56,459 nucleotides of DNA, taken from NCBI GenBank assembly GCA_015056795.1, contig SVFO01000001.1, forward strand, positions 1 to 56,459. The letters run 5' to 3'. A program made the position numbers and the translations under genes. The notes under the pieces were generated by a model. The model was not told where the DNA came from. It did not search any database and saw only the letters and a program-made list of their open reading frames with translations. Source of the DNA: Lachnospiraceae bacterium. GTDB lineage: Bacteria > Bacillota > Clostridia > Lachnospirales > Lachnospiraceae. This document shows positions 1 through 8,807 of this stretch, in pieces (position 1 is the stretch's first letter; every line of letters starts with the position of its first letter).

Positions 1-58
<58 letters not shown>

Positions 59-370
59 AGTTTTTACCAAGCACGGACCAACGATTTTTGTTAATCTGGC
101 TTTTACTGTTCTTGTTTAGGTATTCGTTCTCTGAAATCTCAGACAACACGAGAATTCGAAGGCAAAGCCTTCTTCATCCCGTTCGACTTCGCAATGCTTC
201 GCATTGTACGTGAACTTTTAACCCGCGTCCCGCAAGCAAGCTTGCGTCCGCGTTTCAAAAGTCCCCGTCGCGCTTCGCGCTTCGAAGTCTTTATCTGGAA
301 TCTTCAGGGTTGCATTGTTGTTTACTTATCAAGGTTCAATTGCTGTCCTGTTCTTTACGACAGCTTTGTT
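59..370 (-). other. rRNA operon leader region
   Basis: This is the transcribed leader between the rRNA promoter and 16S; no protein gene is visible. It holds several short perfect palindromes, among them GAAGGC/GCCTTC near 158-172, CAATGC/GCATTG near 191-205 and CGCAAGC/GCTTGCG near 229-247. These would fold into successive hairpins in the precursor RNA, as expected for leader processing or antitermination signals. I could not identify a clear boxA. Confidence 0.6.
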
Positions 371-399
371 ATAATACCACGGGTAAATCCTATTGTCAA
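371..399 (-). promoter_or_regulatory. Sigma-70 promoter of the rRNA operon
   Basis: Read on the minus strand, a consensus -35 TTGACA (399-394) is followed after exactly 17 bases by TATTAT (376-371). Transcription would start near 364 and run about 300 nt before 16S. The perfect -35 and optimal spacing suit a strong rRNA promoter. The flanking A/T tract at 400-435 resembles an UP element. Confidence 0.75.
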
Positions 400-436
400 C
401 AGCTTTTTAAAAATTTTTAGATGGTTTTTAAAAAAT

Positions 437-943
437 TTACAGGAGATGCGGAAGGAAGCTTACTTTTTGGCTAATCGCCTGCAGGAACAAAGCTAAATAG
501 TTATTCTCAAAAAACCATTTCAGCACGATGTTGCCCCTCGTCCACTCTAAGATCTGCGCACTGATCGCTCCCATGTCCATAATCATGACAAAGAAATCCA
601 GCGTCCATAAAAGCAACACCGTCTCCATAATTCCTGCAAGAATGCCCAGCATCTTGTCCGCCCAGCTGACAATCGGAAGCTTCACCACCAATTTGGCCGA
701 GAAGAAGATAGGCTTTAACAAGAATTGAACGACTCCAAGAATTGTCAGCATGAGCACCATGAGTATGGTATTGAAAATTTGGCCCTGCTGATAGCTCTTC
801 ATGACATTCGTGATCAGGGCTACGGTAACGCAGAGGATGATCAGGGAAACAAGCATAATCACTTCCTTCACCATTCCTCTTTTGTATCCGCTTCTTATTT
901 TTATAATGAGAACGGTAAGCACCGCAAGTAGTAATAAATTCAT
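437..943 (-). CDS. CvpA-like membrane protein
   Basis: A 168-residue hydrophobic protein with about four predicted membrane helices (roughly 1-14, 27-48, 55-78, 95-122). The early GYKRGMVKE turn and the later PIVSWADKMLG-like segment match the CvpA family pattern (KG near the N-terminus, then LP-x-DR-x-G before a glycine-rich helix). CvpA proteins were named for colicin V production in E. coli; in Gram-positives their role is unsettled. The gene lies just downstream of the DUF5711 gene (22 bp apart) on the same strand, so the two are probably cotranscribed and may work together at the membrane. The short, divergent sequence makes family assignment less than certain. Confidence 0.6.
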   Translation of the reverse strand: MNLLLLAVLTVLIIKIRSGYKRGMVKEVIMLVSLIILCVTVALITNVMKSYQQGQIFNTILMVLMLTILGVVQFLLKPIFFSAKLVVKLPIVSWADKMLGILAGIMETVLLLWTLDFFVMIMDMGAISAQILEWTRGNIVLKWFFENNYLALFLQAISQKVSFLPHLL

Positions 944-965
944 CTACCGTTTTTCCCTTCGTAGC

Positions 966-2174
966 TTATTTCAATTGAATCGTATCAATGGAGGTATCCG
1001 TCACAACGCGATAGCGATAAGGAGTCTCCGTCGGAAGCATCAAGGAAATTGGCTTTTCAAACTTCCCCTCATATTTGCAGCCCCCGGCTATGGTGTAAAT
1101 CAGGCAATCCGTACTATTATAAAGCGTATAGGTTCCCTGTTCAAAGAACACTCCCAAATAATCCATGTCAAAATACCGCTCTGCAACATTCTCTCCGGCA
1201 GTATTGTAAATTCGAAGCACATACTTTGCATCTGCGCGGTCCGAAGCAAAAATGAGGCCAACATAATTCTGGTCATAATAAACTGCCTTGATTTCCCTGT
1301 CCAGAATATGCTCCTTCTTTGTCGTCGGAACCTGTTCACCAGAATAAAACATCAATCGATTGTCAGCGACCGCAAAGGCTGCTCCATTGGTCATGAAATG
1401 AATCTCAGGCACAATCATGTCACGGTAAGTAAAGGTGCTGACCAACTGATCGCTCTGGTTATCGCCGACGGGTCCATAATTATAAAACGCAATGTTGGTT
1501 ACATAGCTTCCCTCTTCTACAAAGATGAAGCTTACGGCAAGCAGGTCTCCGTTAGGTGAGAGGGAGATTGCACAGGGATAACCGCTCTGGCTCATGTGGA
1601 ACTGTCCTTCATAGATGTTCTGCCCGCTCGGTTCATAGGTGTTAAGCCACATCACATTGCTGTCCTCAAGCACGGCCGTCACGCGGCCCGTCGTCGCCAC
1701 CGTAAGATTTTTGATCGGCAGGTTGGTCTGGATCTGTCCCAGCTGATTCTCCGAGCTCTGTACGAAGATCTCGTGGCCATTATATCCACAGATAGCACAA
1801 ACATTTCTGCAGGTGGCAAGTCGAATGTCCTGAATCTCAAAGCTTTGGTTCCATGTCATGACACCCTTCACGTCAACGCTGTGTGCACCATCTCGGCTAT
1901 AGGTCAGCACGGAATTTCCAAGCTTTACGTCCTTTGCTCCATCCACCTTCGTCCTCTCCACGGAATTGATGACGTCATATCCCACATAAATCTTTCCGCG
2001 GTATCTGACATACATAAAAATGCCGGCTCCGATCAGTATGGTTATAATCAAGAGAATGCGGATCAGGCGAAACAGCCTATGCCTAGCATATTTCCGTTCT
2101 GCCTGATCTTGTCTTTCCTTGGCATCGCTTCTTCTCTTCTCGCGTTCCTCATTAAAATTCGTTATCTTTGCCAT
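966..2174 (-). CDS. DUF5711 family membrane-anchored beta-rich protein
   Basis: A 402-residue protein: a charged cytoplasmic N-terminus (residues 1-32), one membrane anchor (about 33-54), and a large extracytoplasmic part built of short repeating beta-strand segments, resembling a WD/PQQ-like propeller. It fits the DUF5711 family found in Lachnospiraceae and relatives, whose function is unknown. There is no lipobox and no catalytic motif that I recognise. It is followed at 22 bp by the CvpA-like gene. The start is the ATG at 2174, which leads straight into the basic N-terminus typical of type II membrane proteins. Confidence 0.65.
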   Translation of the reverse strand: MAKITNFNEEREKRRSDAKERQDQAERKYARHRLFRLIRILLIITILIGAGIFMYVRYRGKIYVGYDVINSVERTKVDGAKDVKLGNSVLTYSRDGAHSVDVKGVMTWNQSFEIQDIRLATCRNVCAICGYNGHEIFVQSSENQLGQIQTNLPIKNLTVATTGRVTAVLEDSNVMWLNTYEPSGQNIYEGQFHMSQSGYPCAISLSPNGDLLAVSFIFVEEGSYVTNIAFYNYGPVGDNQSDQLVSTFTYRDMIVPEIHFMTNGAAFAVADNRLMFYSGEQVPTTKKEHILDREIKAVYYDQNYVGLIFASDRADAKYVLRIYNTAGENVAERYFDMDYLGVFFEQGTYTLYNSTDCLIYTIAGGCKYEGKFEKPISLMLPTETPYRYRVVTDTSIDTIQLK

Positions 2175-2295
2175 TGCAAATCCTCTTTCGAAAACTTGTA
2201 CTAATTTCCAGACTATTTCATAAACTCGAAAGCACGCTGCTTTGCAGCTGCTTGTTTTTCCACTGCATGTTTTATATTATATCATAACTCTTTGC

Positions 2296-3666
2296 TTATG
2301 GTAGAATAATTTTTTGTCCGATTTTAATTTCATCCGGGTTCTTGATGGAATTGTATTGGCATATTGTTTTTATGTATTTATCACTTCCATAGGTACGGAT
2401 GCTGATTCCCGTCAAGGTGTCGCCAGCACAGACAACATAAATCTCCGGCTGTCTTTGCGACTCTTGTCCATCTTTTTGTCCGTCCGCCTTCGTTACCATC
2501 TTGCCACCGTCCTCCTGCTTTGCCGTCTCTGTCGAGCTTCCAGCTACCTCCGACGTCACTGCTTCTGTTGTCGTACTTTTTTCATCTTCCTTAGATATTT
2601 CCGTTGCGGCTTTCCCCTCCTGGTTCGCTGCATCTGTTGCTACATCAGTCACCTCGCTCTTTCCTGACGCATTCGCAATCTCCGTCTGATCTTGCGCCCC
2701 TTCCTGCTTCGCGATTTCCGCCTGACTCTGCGTACCTTCCTGCTTTGCCACTTCCATCTGCCCCTGCGTCTCCTCTTGCTTTGCCTCTTCTGTCTGGCCT
2801 TCCGTACCTTCCTGCTTTGCAAGCTCCGTCACGCTTCCACTTCCCTCTGGCTTCCCAGCCATCTTCGGTTCGCCCGCTTCCGCCTTTCCCAGCGCTGCCG
2901 TCACCGCAGGCTCCGACTCTTCCTCTATAATCACGTTCTGTCCAGAAACTGCCGTCAAATTCGATAGCTTTTTCTCCTGAAATTCGCTCTTTAGCTTGTC
3001 CCAAGAAATTCCATGCTCTTCCAAGACGGAGGAATTCATGGCAAGTCCCAGAGCACAAAGCAAAACCAAAACAGCAACCGCCACAGCCTGCAGGCCACCC
3101 TTCCGCGCCTTTCCATCATGCGATTCTTCCTCCTGCGACTCATAATGGTGCGTATATTTCGCCCTGCGCTTTTCCTGCCGATTTCTTGCGGCATCATACT
3201 TTTCATTGTTAACGGCTTCCGGCGCAGCTTCTACCTGCCGTGATTCCAGCATATAAGATAGCATGGCCTCATTTTTCTCGTAAAATTGTGCATAACCCGC
3301 AACATATCTGCAGGTCTCCTGCTCGCAGACATGAAAGCCCTCCACCATCTCTCCGTCCAGGATGCGATAGCCCAAAAACTCATAATCTGCAAAATACATT
3401 CGCCGAATTCTCTCAATCTCCTGCAGCTGGGCTTGGGAGAGATGCTTCGTCTCCTTCTGAATAAAATCCAGCTTTCCCGCACCATAGACAAACAGATAGT
3501 TCTTTCCATCCTCAGATTTCCTCTTCCCGTACAATGCGGCCGCCATGGTCTTGTCCCTCGCGAGAGGATTTAGCTGTTTCAAATACGAAACCACGTAATC
3601 CTCCACGTAAATCTTGCAAGCTGCGTCCGCTTCACCAATCTGTGTTACGTTTTTTGGTAAATCCAT
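2296..3666 (-). CDS. LysM-domain membrane protein with Gln/Glu-rich repeat linker
   Basis: The chosen start is the ATG at 3666 behind GGGAGG, giving 456 residues. Residues 1-140 are a conserved-looking soluble domain of unknown function, 150-190 are basic and polar, 191-211 form one membrane helix, and about 230-400 is low-complexity sequence with repeats of the type AKQEGTxxQ. The last 50 residues are a LysM peptidoglycan-binding module (YVVCAGDTLTGIS ... IKIGQKIILP). The layout suggests a cytoplasmic domain tethered through the membrane and a flexible spacer to the cell wall. The ribosome site is buried in a hairpin (see 3675-3719). The biological role is not known. Confidence 0.75.
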   Translation of the reverse strand: MDLPKNVTQIGEADAACKIYVEDYVVSYLKQLNPLARDKTMAAALYGKRKSEDGKNYLFVYGAGKLDFIQKETKHLSQAQLQEIERIRRMYFADYEFLGYRILDGEMVEGFHVCEQETCRYVAGYAQFYEKNEAMLSYMLESRQVEAAPEAVNNEKYDAARNRQEKRRAKYTHHYESQEEESHDGKARKGGLQAVAVAVLVLLCALGLAMNSSVLEEHGISWDKLKSEFQEKKLSNLTAVSGQNVIIEEESEPAVTAALGKAEAGEPKMAGKPEGSGSVTELAKQEGTEGQTEEAKQEETQGQMEVAKQEGTQSQAEIAKQEGAQDQTEIANASGKSEVTDVATDAANQEGKAATEISKEDEKSTTTEAVTSEVAGSSTETAKQEDGGKMVTKADGQKDGQESQRQPEIYVVCAGDTLTGISIRTYGSDKYIKTICQYNSIKNPDEIKIGQKIILP

Positions 3667-3674
3667 AAAAAAAT

Positions 3675-3719
3675 ACCTCCCATGCCTTTTTGCTACATCA
3701 TAGCATTGGCATAGGAGGT
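3675..3719 (-). promoter_or_regulatory. Hairpin that buries the LysM gene's ribosome site
   Basis: ACCTCC-C-ATGCC (3675-3686) and GGCAT-A-GGAGGT (3708-3719) pair 11 of 12 with a 21-nt loop. On the minus strand the 3' arm contains the GGGAGGT ribosome site of the LysM gene and is followed by a T-run reaching the ATG. The element could therefore end transcription from the upstream galM gene, mask translation initiation, or both. On the plus strand it is also followed by six T residues. Confidence 0.55.
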
Positions 3720-3791
3720 TTTTTATCATTCTTTGTCGTGGTTTCCTTAAAAGAATTCGACAGGATTCTTCTTCAGAACGATTCTGAAGGC

Positions 3792-4832
3792 TTATTCAAA
3801 GCGATAAACCGTCACGGAATCATATTCCCTGCCCTCCCCGAAGATGCAGGAGGGGAATTCCGGCTGATGAACCGTGTCAGGATAATATTGGGTCTCAAGG
3901 CATAGACCCATGCGGGGTGCGTAGTTGACTCCATCCTTTCCCTTTACGGGGGCAATGCAGTTACCCGCATAGAACTGTACGCCGGGAAGCGTCGTATAAA
4001 CCTTCATCACGCGCCCGCTTTTAGGTCCCTTCACCGTGGCTATCTGGCGAAGCGTGCCGTCTGCGCCGTCAATGATCCAGTTGTGATCATAGCCCTTCGT
4101 CAAAAGCAGCTGCTCCCAGGGCTCATTGATTTCTTTGCCAATCACCTTAGGCTGCGTAAAATCCATAAACGTTCCTGCAACCGGTGCCTGTTCTCCGGTC
4201 GGAATGGCGCCGCGAACCACGGGCGTATATTTGCTGCAGTTCAAGGTCAGTTCATGATCCTCAATCGTTCCCGAGCCGTGCCCATCCAAATTAAAATACG
4301 AATGATTCGTCAAATTAAGAACCGTCTTTTTATCACTGCTTGCATGATAATGAAGCTCCAGACCATGATTCTCATCCAGCGTATAAGTCACTTGAATCTT
4401 TTTGTTTCCGGGGAAGCCCATGTTGCCATCCGTGTCCTCCAGTGAAAAGCATACGCTGTTCTCTCCAACCTCTGCATCCCAAATGGCCTTATGATAACCC
4501 TTTTCAAAATCACTGTGCAGGTTGTTCGGTCCGTCATTGACTGCGAGCTGATACTTCACGCCATCAATTTCAAAGCTTGCCCCGCCAATGCGGTTTGCGT
4601 TAGGTCCAACCACCGCGCCAAAAAAGCTTCCGTTATTATAATAATCCTCTCCCTTTTCAAATCCCAGCACAAGATCATCCAGGGCCCCCTTTGCATCCGG
4701 GACAAGGAGCTTCACCAGCACTGCGCCAATGTTCGTCACTGCTGCCTGCATGCCCTTTTTATTTTTGATGGTAAAGAGTTTGATCTCTCTCCCGTCCTTT
4801 GCAGTTCCAAAATTCTGAACCTCTACAGCCAT
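3792..4832 (-). CDS. galM: Aldose 1-epimerase (mutarotase)
   Basis: A 346-residue protein of normal family length that interconverts alpha and beta anomers of galactose or glucose in the cytoplasm, feeding the Leloir pathway. It shows the GalM landmarks: GANANRI-like VVGPNANRIGG near residue 75, the NLTNHSYFNLDG motif (catalytic His) near 175, the PVAGTFMDF segment, the GYDHNWII loop, and a C-terminal LETQYYPD stretch containing the catalytic acidic residue. It precedes the LysM gene and ends about 60 bp before that gene's hairpin. Galactose genes are not adjacent, so the physiological sugar is not indicated by context. Confidence 0.93.
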   Translation of the reverse strand: MAVEVQNFGTAKDGREIKLFTIKNKKGMQAAVTNIGAVLVKLLVPDAKGALDDLVLGFEKGEDYYNNGSFFGAVVGPNANRIGGASFEIDGVKYQLAVNDGPNNLHSDFEKGYHKAIWDAEVGENSVCFSLEDTDGNMGFPGNKKIQVTYTLDENHGLELHYHASSDKKTVLNLTNHSYFNLDGHGSGTIEDHELTLNCSKYTPVVRGAIPTGEQAPVAGTFMDFTQPKVIGKEINEPWEQLLLTKGYDHNWIIDGADGTLRQIATVKGPKSGRVMKVYTTLPGVQFYAGNCIAPVKGKDGVNYAPRMGLCLETQYYPDTVHQPEFPSCIFGEGREYDSVTVYRFE

Positions 4833-4894
4833 CTTCCGTCCATCCTACCTTTCTTTTTGCTCTCACGTTTTTGGCGTTCGGCCATTGCCCGCGC

Positions 4895-5491
4895 CTATAA
4901 TTCAACCCTGCCGTCCAACGCCCTCGTCAGGGTAACCTCATCAATGTACTCCAAATCTCCGCCTACCGGAACGCCCGTCGCAATTCTCGTCACCTTAATG
5001 CCCGTAGGCTTAATCAGCTTGCTGACGTACATGGCCGTGGATTCGCCCTCCAAATTCGAATTGGTCGCAATAATAACCTCCTCCACGTCGCCCTTGAGTC
5101 GCTCTAAAAGCTCCTTTAGCCGGATTTCCTGCGGTCCAATGCCAAGCATCGGCGAAATTGCACCATGTAGCACGTGATATACGCCCTCGAACTTTCCCGT
5201 CTTTTCATAGGCCGCCATATCCCTGGGATCCTCCACGACCATGATTACCTTATGATTACGCCTATCATTGGCACAGACGGGACACAGCTCCTTATCCGTC
5301 AAGGTGCAGCATTCCTTACAATAACAAACCTTCGCCCTCGTCTCCATCATCACGTTTGCCAGACGATTTACCTTGTCCTGCGGCATGTTGATCAGATGAA
5401 ATGCGAGATTTTGCGCCGATTTGTTGCCGATTCCCGGCAGGGATGCAAGCTCATCAATCAATTTGTTAATGTGTCCGCTATATAAGTTCAT
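4895..5491 (-). CDS. recR: Recombination mediator RecR
   Basis: A 198-residue protein of standard RecR length. An N-terminal helix-hairpin-helix (LASLPGIGNKSAQNLAFHL) is followed by a four-cysteine zinc finger (C-KEC ... CPVC, about residues 57-72). A Toprim domain follows (VIMVVEDPRDMAAYE and the GPQEIRLKELLERL region). With RecO it loads RecA onto gapped DNA during recombinational repair. Its ATG overlaps the ybaB stop as TAATG, indicating translational coupling in the dnaX-ybaB-recR operon. Confidence 0.97.
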   Translation of the reverse strand: MNLYSGHINKLIDELASLPGIGNKSAQNLAFHLINMPQDKVNRLANVMMETRAKVCYCKECCTLTDKELCPVCANDRRNHKVIMVVEDPRDMAAYEKTGKFEGVYHVLHGAISPMLGIGPQEIRLKELLERLKGDVEEVIIATNSNLEGESTAMYVSKLIKPTGIKVTRIATGVPVGGDLEYIDEVTLTRALDGRVEL

Positions 5492-5847
5492 TAAAAGGGT
5501 AATCCTCCCAGGCCCCCGAAGCCGCCGCTCATCTTGCTCATCAGCTCCTCATTTGCTGCCTCAGCCTGCTTGATTGCCTCATTCACTGCTGCCACGATGG
5601 AATCCTGCAGAGTCTCGATATCCTCGGGATCCACAATATCCTCCAAAAGCTTAATGGAAAGCAGCTCCTTTTTTCCGTTCACGGTCGCCGTTACGGCACC
5701 GCCGCCAGTCGTCGCGGTAAACTCCTTCGTCTCCAGTTCCTTCTGTCCATCTTCAATCTGACGCTGCATGCGCTGTGCCTGCTTCATCAGATTGTTCATG
5801 CTGCCGGGCATCATTCCTCCGGGGAATCCTCCTCCGCGCTTTGCCAT
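5491..5847 (-). CDS. YbaB/EbfC nucleoid-associated protein
   Basis: A 118-residue DNA-binding protein. A glycine/methionine-rich N-terminus leads into a long helix (MNNLMKQAQRMQRQIEDGQKEL), then the conserved TGGGAVTATVNGKKELLSIKL strand region, as in YbaB/EbfC. It sits in its usual place between dnaX (3 bp upstream) and recR (TAATG overlap). Family members form homodimers that bind DNA with little sequence specificity and influence nucleoid structure. Confidence 0.95.
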   Translation of the reverse strand: MAKRGGGFPGGMMPGSMNNLMKQAQRMQRQIEDGQKELETKEFTATTGGGAVTATVNGKKELLSIKLLEDIVDPEDIETLQDSIVAAVNEAIKQAEAANEELMSKMSGGFGGLGGLPF

Positions 5848-5850
5848 GAC

Positions 5851-7443
5851 TTATTCCTCCTCTTCTTCTATCTCCATCTGGATCACCTTAGTCAGATCCA
5901 CAAAATGGTTTTCAAAATCGTTTGCGTCCACATAGGACTTCATAATCACCTTCACGGATTTTCCGCAAAAGTCTTCAATCAGGCGCTCCAGCTGCTCCAC
6001 CGTCTGAGGATCCCGCTCAAAATAATCATATTTCAGCCCGTCCTCCACAGCCACGATCAGTTGATTGTCCTGTCCCAGACTCAGCTTCGCGCCCTTCAGA
6101 TACAGCTTCATGGGTACCTCCGCATTCCCGACGATTCCCATCCAGTTGCGAACCACCTCCTGTACCTCTTCCGGCACGGCCTTGTCCAATTTCGGTCGCT
6201 CCGCCATGGCACCTGCGCCATTGCCTGCGCCCTGTGAGCCACCTACCGCAGCTCCTGCATTTGCGGGCATGACAAATCCGCCCTGCAAAGCCTCGTCCAC
6301 CTTTTCCTCCACCAGCCGAATGCGATCCAGCATGGCATCATTCGAGGTCTCCATCTGTGGCCTGCAAAGCTTAATCAATGCGATCTCCACCAAAATACGC
6401 TTCTGGGATGCATATTTGATCTGCCCCGCCAGGTCTGAAAAAATGCGGATGTAACGGCTAATCTGATCAAAGCTAAGGCTTTCCGCCTCTTCCTTCAATC
6501 TTGCCAGATGCTCCGAGGAAACGTCAATCACATCCTCTAGATTGTCTGAAGCCTGTACCAGCATCAAATTTCGTAAATACCAGGTGAAGTCCGTGACAAA
6601 CTGCGTCAGCTCCCTTCCCTGCATGACAATGTCTTCCAAAAGCTTTATGCATCCAAGTGCATCCCGCTCCAGCACGTGCCGTAAAAGGTCGCTGAACACG
6701 GCATTGTCCACCGCGCCCAACACGTCCAGCGCCATGTCATAGGTCAGCTCATTTCCCAGATGGAAGGCTATACACTGATCCAACAGGCTCAAGGCATCTC
6801 GCATGGAACCATCCGCCATCTTCGCAATATAGCGAAGCGCCTTATCCTCTACCTTGACATTCTCCGCATCCACCAGCTCCCGCATGCGGTCCGCAATGGT
6901 TTCAATAGAGATTCGTTTAAAGTCATATCTTTGACATCTCGATAAAATTGTGATGGGAAGCTTGTGCACCTCCGTCGTCGCCAAGATAAAAATGACATAC
7001 GAAGGCGGCTCCTCCAAGGTTTTTAAGAGCGCGTTAAATGCCCCGATGGAAAGCATGTGTACCTCATCGATGATATACACCTTGTACTTTCCTTCCGCCG
7101 GGGAATAGGAAACCTCATCTACAATCTCTCGAATGTTGTCCACGCCATTATTCGATGCCGCGTCAATCTCAATCACGTTCATGCTCGCACCTGCCGCAAT
7201 CGCCTTACAGGTACGACATTCTCCGCAGGGACCGTCTTCCGTGGGATTCTCGCAGTTCACCGTCTTCGCAAAAATCTTCGCCACGGAGGTTTTGCCCGTT
7301 CCCCTGGTTCCCGTAAAGAGATACGCATGACCGATCCTTCCTGCCTTCAACTGGTTTCTCAGGGTCGTAACAATATGGTCCTGACCCTTGACCTCCGCGA
7401 AGGAGGCAGGTCGGAATTTTCGGTATAGCGCCGTATATGACAT
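5851..7443 (-). CDS. dnaX: DNA polymerase III subunit gamma/tau
   Basis: A 530-residue clamp-loader ATPase. The N-terminal AAA+ domain has Walker A GTRGTGKTS (near residue 45), a zinc site of four cysteines within the following 35 residues, a Walker B/DEVH motif and sensor 1 (LATTEVHKLP) ending in the SRCQRYDF arginine-finger region. The oligomerisation domain and a divergent acidic C-terminus follow. It loads the beta clamp for the replicative polymerase. No obvious programmed-frameshift slippery site was seen, so only the full-length form is supported. It starts 38 bp downstream of pfkA and is the first gene of dnaX-ybaB-recR. Confidence 0.97.
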   Translation of the reverse strand: MSYTALYRKFRPASFAEVKGQDHIVTTLRNQLKAGRIGHAYLFTGTRGTGKTSVAKIFAKTVNCENPTEDGPCGECRTCKAIAAGASMNVIEIDAASNNGVDNIREIVDEVSYSPAEGKYKVYIIDEVHMLSIGAFNALLKTLEEPPSYVIFILATTEVHKLPITILSRCQRYDFKRISIETIADRMRELVDAENVKVEDKALRYIAKMADGSMRDALSLLDQCIAFHLGNELTYDMALDVLGAVDNAVFSDLLRHVLERDALGCIKLLEDIVMQGRELTQFVTDFTWYLRNLMLVQASDNLEDVIDVSSEHLARLKEEAESLSFDQISRYIRIFSDLAGQIKYASQKRILVEIALIKLCRPQMETSNDAMLDRIRLVEEKVDEALQGGFVMPANAGAAVGGSQGAGNGAGAMAERPKLDKAVPEEVQEVVRNWMGIVGNAEVPMKLYLKGAKLSLGQDNQLIVAVEDGLKYDYFERDPQTVEQLERLIEDFCGKSVKVIMKSYVDANDFENHFVDLTKVIQMEIEEEEE

Positions 7444-7481
7444 GTTTTAACACCCTCAATACTATTTTTCACTCAGGGCCA

Positions 7482-8555
7482 TTAATCTCCAAAGGAAATA
7501 CCCATGAGCTTTGCTTCTTTTACAATGGAAGAGTTTGGATCCACCATCTTCAGCTTTCCAGCCACTTCCTCCAGCGGAACCTTTACGGCCTCACGATTCT
7601 TATAACCCACCATGAAACCATACTCGCCGTTCAAAATCATCTCGCCTGCTTCCGCGCCAAGACGACTTGCAAACACGCGGTCATAAGGGCAAGGGCTTCC
7701 GCCTCTCTGGGTATGTCCGGGAACCGTCACGCGGATTTCCCGTCCCGTCTTCTCCTGAATCTGCGCCGCAATTTCATACGAAACCGACGGATAAGGATTA
7801 TTTAACAGCTTTTTCTTATATTCCTTCTTGGACAGCTTTGCGTCTGCCTTGGAAATGGCACCCTCAGCCACCGCAATGATGGTAAAGCGGCTTCCGTTTT
7901 TCTCACGATCCTCGATCTTCTTGATCACCTTGTTGATGTCATAAGGAATCTCAGGGATCAGGATGATGTCAGCGCCACCTGCCATACCTGCGTTCAGCGT
8001 CAGGAAGCCAACCTTGTGTCCCATAACCTCTACTATAAACACACGGCCATGGGAAGCAGCCGTCGTGTGGATACAATCGATCGCGCTCGTCGCAACATTG
8101 ACCGCGCTCTGGAATCCGAACGTCATGTCCGTGCCCCAAAGGTCATTGTCAATGGTCTTCGGAAGGGTTACGATGTTCAGCCCCTTCTCGCGAAGCAGGT
8201 TTGCCGTCTTATGCGTTCCATTACCGCCGAGAATCACCAGACAATCCAGCTTTAGCTTCTGATAATTCTTAATCATGGCAGCAACCTTGTCCAAACCGTT
8301 CTCGTCAGGATCCTGAATCGTCTTAAACGGCGTTCTGGAGCTTCCAAGAATCGTGCCGCCCTTGGTCAGAATTCCTGAAAATTCACTCCCTGCAAGCATA
8401 CGGTAATTTCCATAGATCAGGCCACGATAGCCATCCAGAAAACCATAAATCTCAACCTTTTGCTTACTGTTTACAAGGGTCTTTACAACGCCGCGCATTG
8501 CCGCATTCAATGCCTGACAATCGCCGCCGCTGGTCAACATGCCGATTCTCTTCAT
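7482..8555 (-). CDS. pfkA: 6-phosphofructokinase, mixed active-site type
   Basis: A 357-residue cytoplasmic glycolytic enzyme that phosphorylates fructose 6-phosphate. It has LTSGGDCQALNAA at the N-terminus, GGNGTHKTA at residues 110-118 and PKTIDND at 132-138 with the catalytic aspartate. The residue equivalent to E. coli Gly104 is Gly113, as in ATP enzymes, but the equivalent of Gly124 is Lys133, as in pyrophosphate-dependent enzymes. Asp103 is replaced by Asn112. Such Gly/Lys enzymes exist, including the ATP-dependent enzymes of actinomycetes, so the phosphoryl donor is probably ATP but is not proved by sequence. The start has an ACGGAGGAAA ribosome site. It heads the operon ahead of dnaX. 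Confidence 0.93.
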   Translation of the reverse strand: MKRIGMLTSGGDCQALNAAMRGVVKTLVNSKQKVEIYGFLDGYRGLIYGNYRMLAGSEFSGILTKGGTILGSSRTPFKTIQDPDENGLDKVAAMIKNYQKLKLDCLVILGGNGTHKTANLLREKGLNIVTLPKTIDNDLWGTDMTFGFQSAVNVATSAIDCIHTTAASHGRVFIVEVMGHKVGFLTLNAGMAGGADIILIPEIPYDINKVIKKIEDREKNGSRFTIIAVAEGAISKADAKLSKKEYKKKLLNNPYPSVSYEIAAQIQEKTGREIRVTVPGHTQRGGSPCPYDRVFASRLGAEAGEMILNGEYGFMVGYKNREAVKVPLEEVAGKLKMVDPNSSIVKEAKLMGISFGD

Positions 8556-8646
8556 TTTCTCCTCCGTTCCGCATCCGCTCTTGGTTCCATGATGGTGCTT
8601 AATCTCATTTTAAGAGTGCCGTCGTGGCGAGACAACATCCTATAAT

Positions 8647-8675
8647 AGTATAACCCATTTTTGCCCAAGAGACAA
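8647..8675 (-). promoter_or_regulatory. Promoter of the pfkA-dnaX operon
   Basis: On the minus strand TTGTCT (8675-8670) and TATACT (8652-8647) are separated by 17 bases. A start near 8640 would give a leader of about 85 nt before the pfkA ATG. Confidence 0.55.
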
Positions 8676-8727
8676 CTTGAAACTGAAAAAAATTCCCAGT
8701 TACCGGCTAGAAAAACCTTGCAACAAA

Positions 8728-8753
8728 AGAGAGCCAGATTTCTCTGACTCTCT
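8728..8753 (-). terminator. Terminator-like hairpin after the split tRNA-Ser 3' half
   Basis: AGAGAGCCAGA (8728-8738) and TCTGACTCTCT (8743-8753) pair with one mismatch around a TTTC loop. On the minus strand it is followed by TTTTGTTG. It sits about 55 bp beyond the tRNA 3' end, where the original tRNA-Ser transcript would have ended. Confidence 0.55.
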
Positions 8754-8807
8754 CCAGTATGCATCCAAAATACATACCCCCATTTCAGGGCCTTATGACA
8801 GTACCAG

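Noticed and set aside
2604..2930. Pro/Leu-rich plus-strand frame
   Set aside because: It is the complement of the Gln/Glu/Lys repeat linker of the LysM gene, and its odd composition follows from that.
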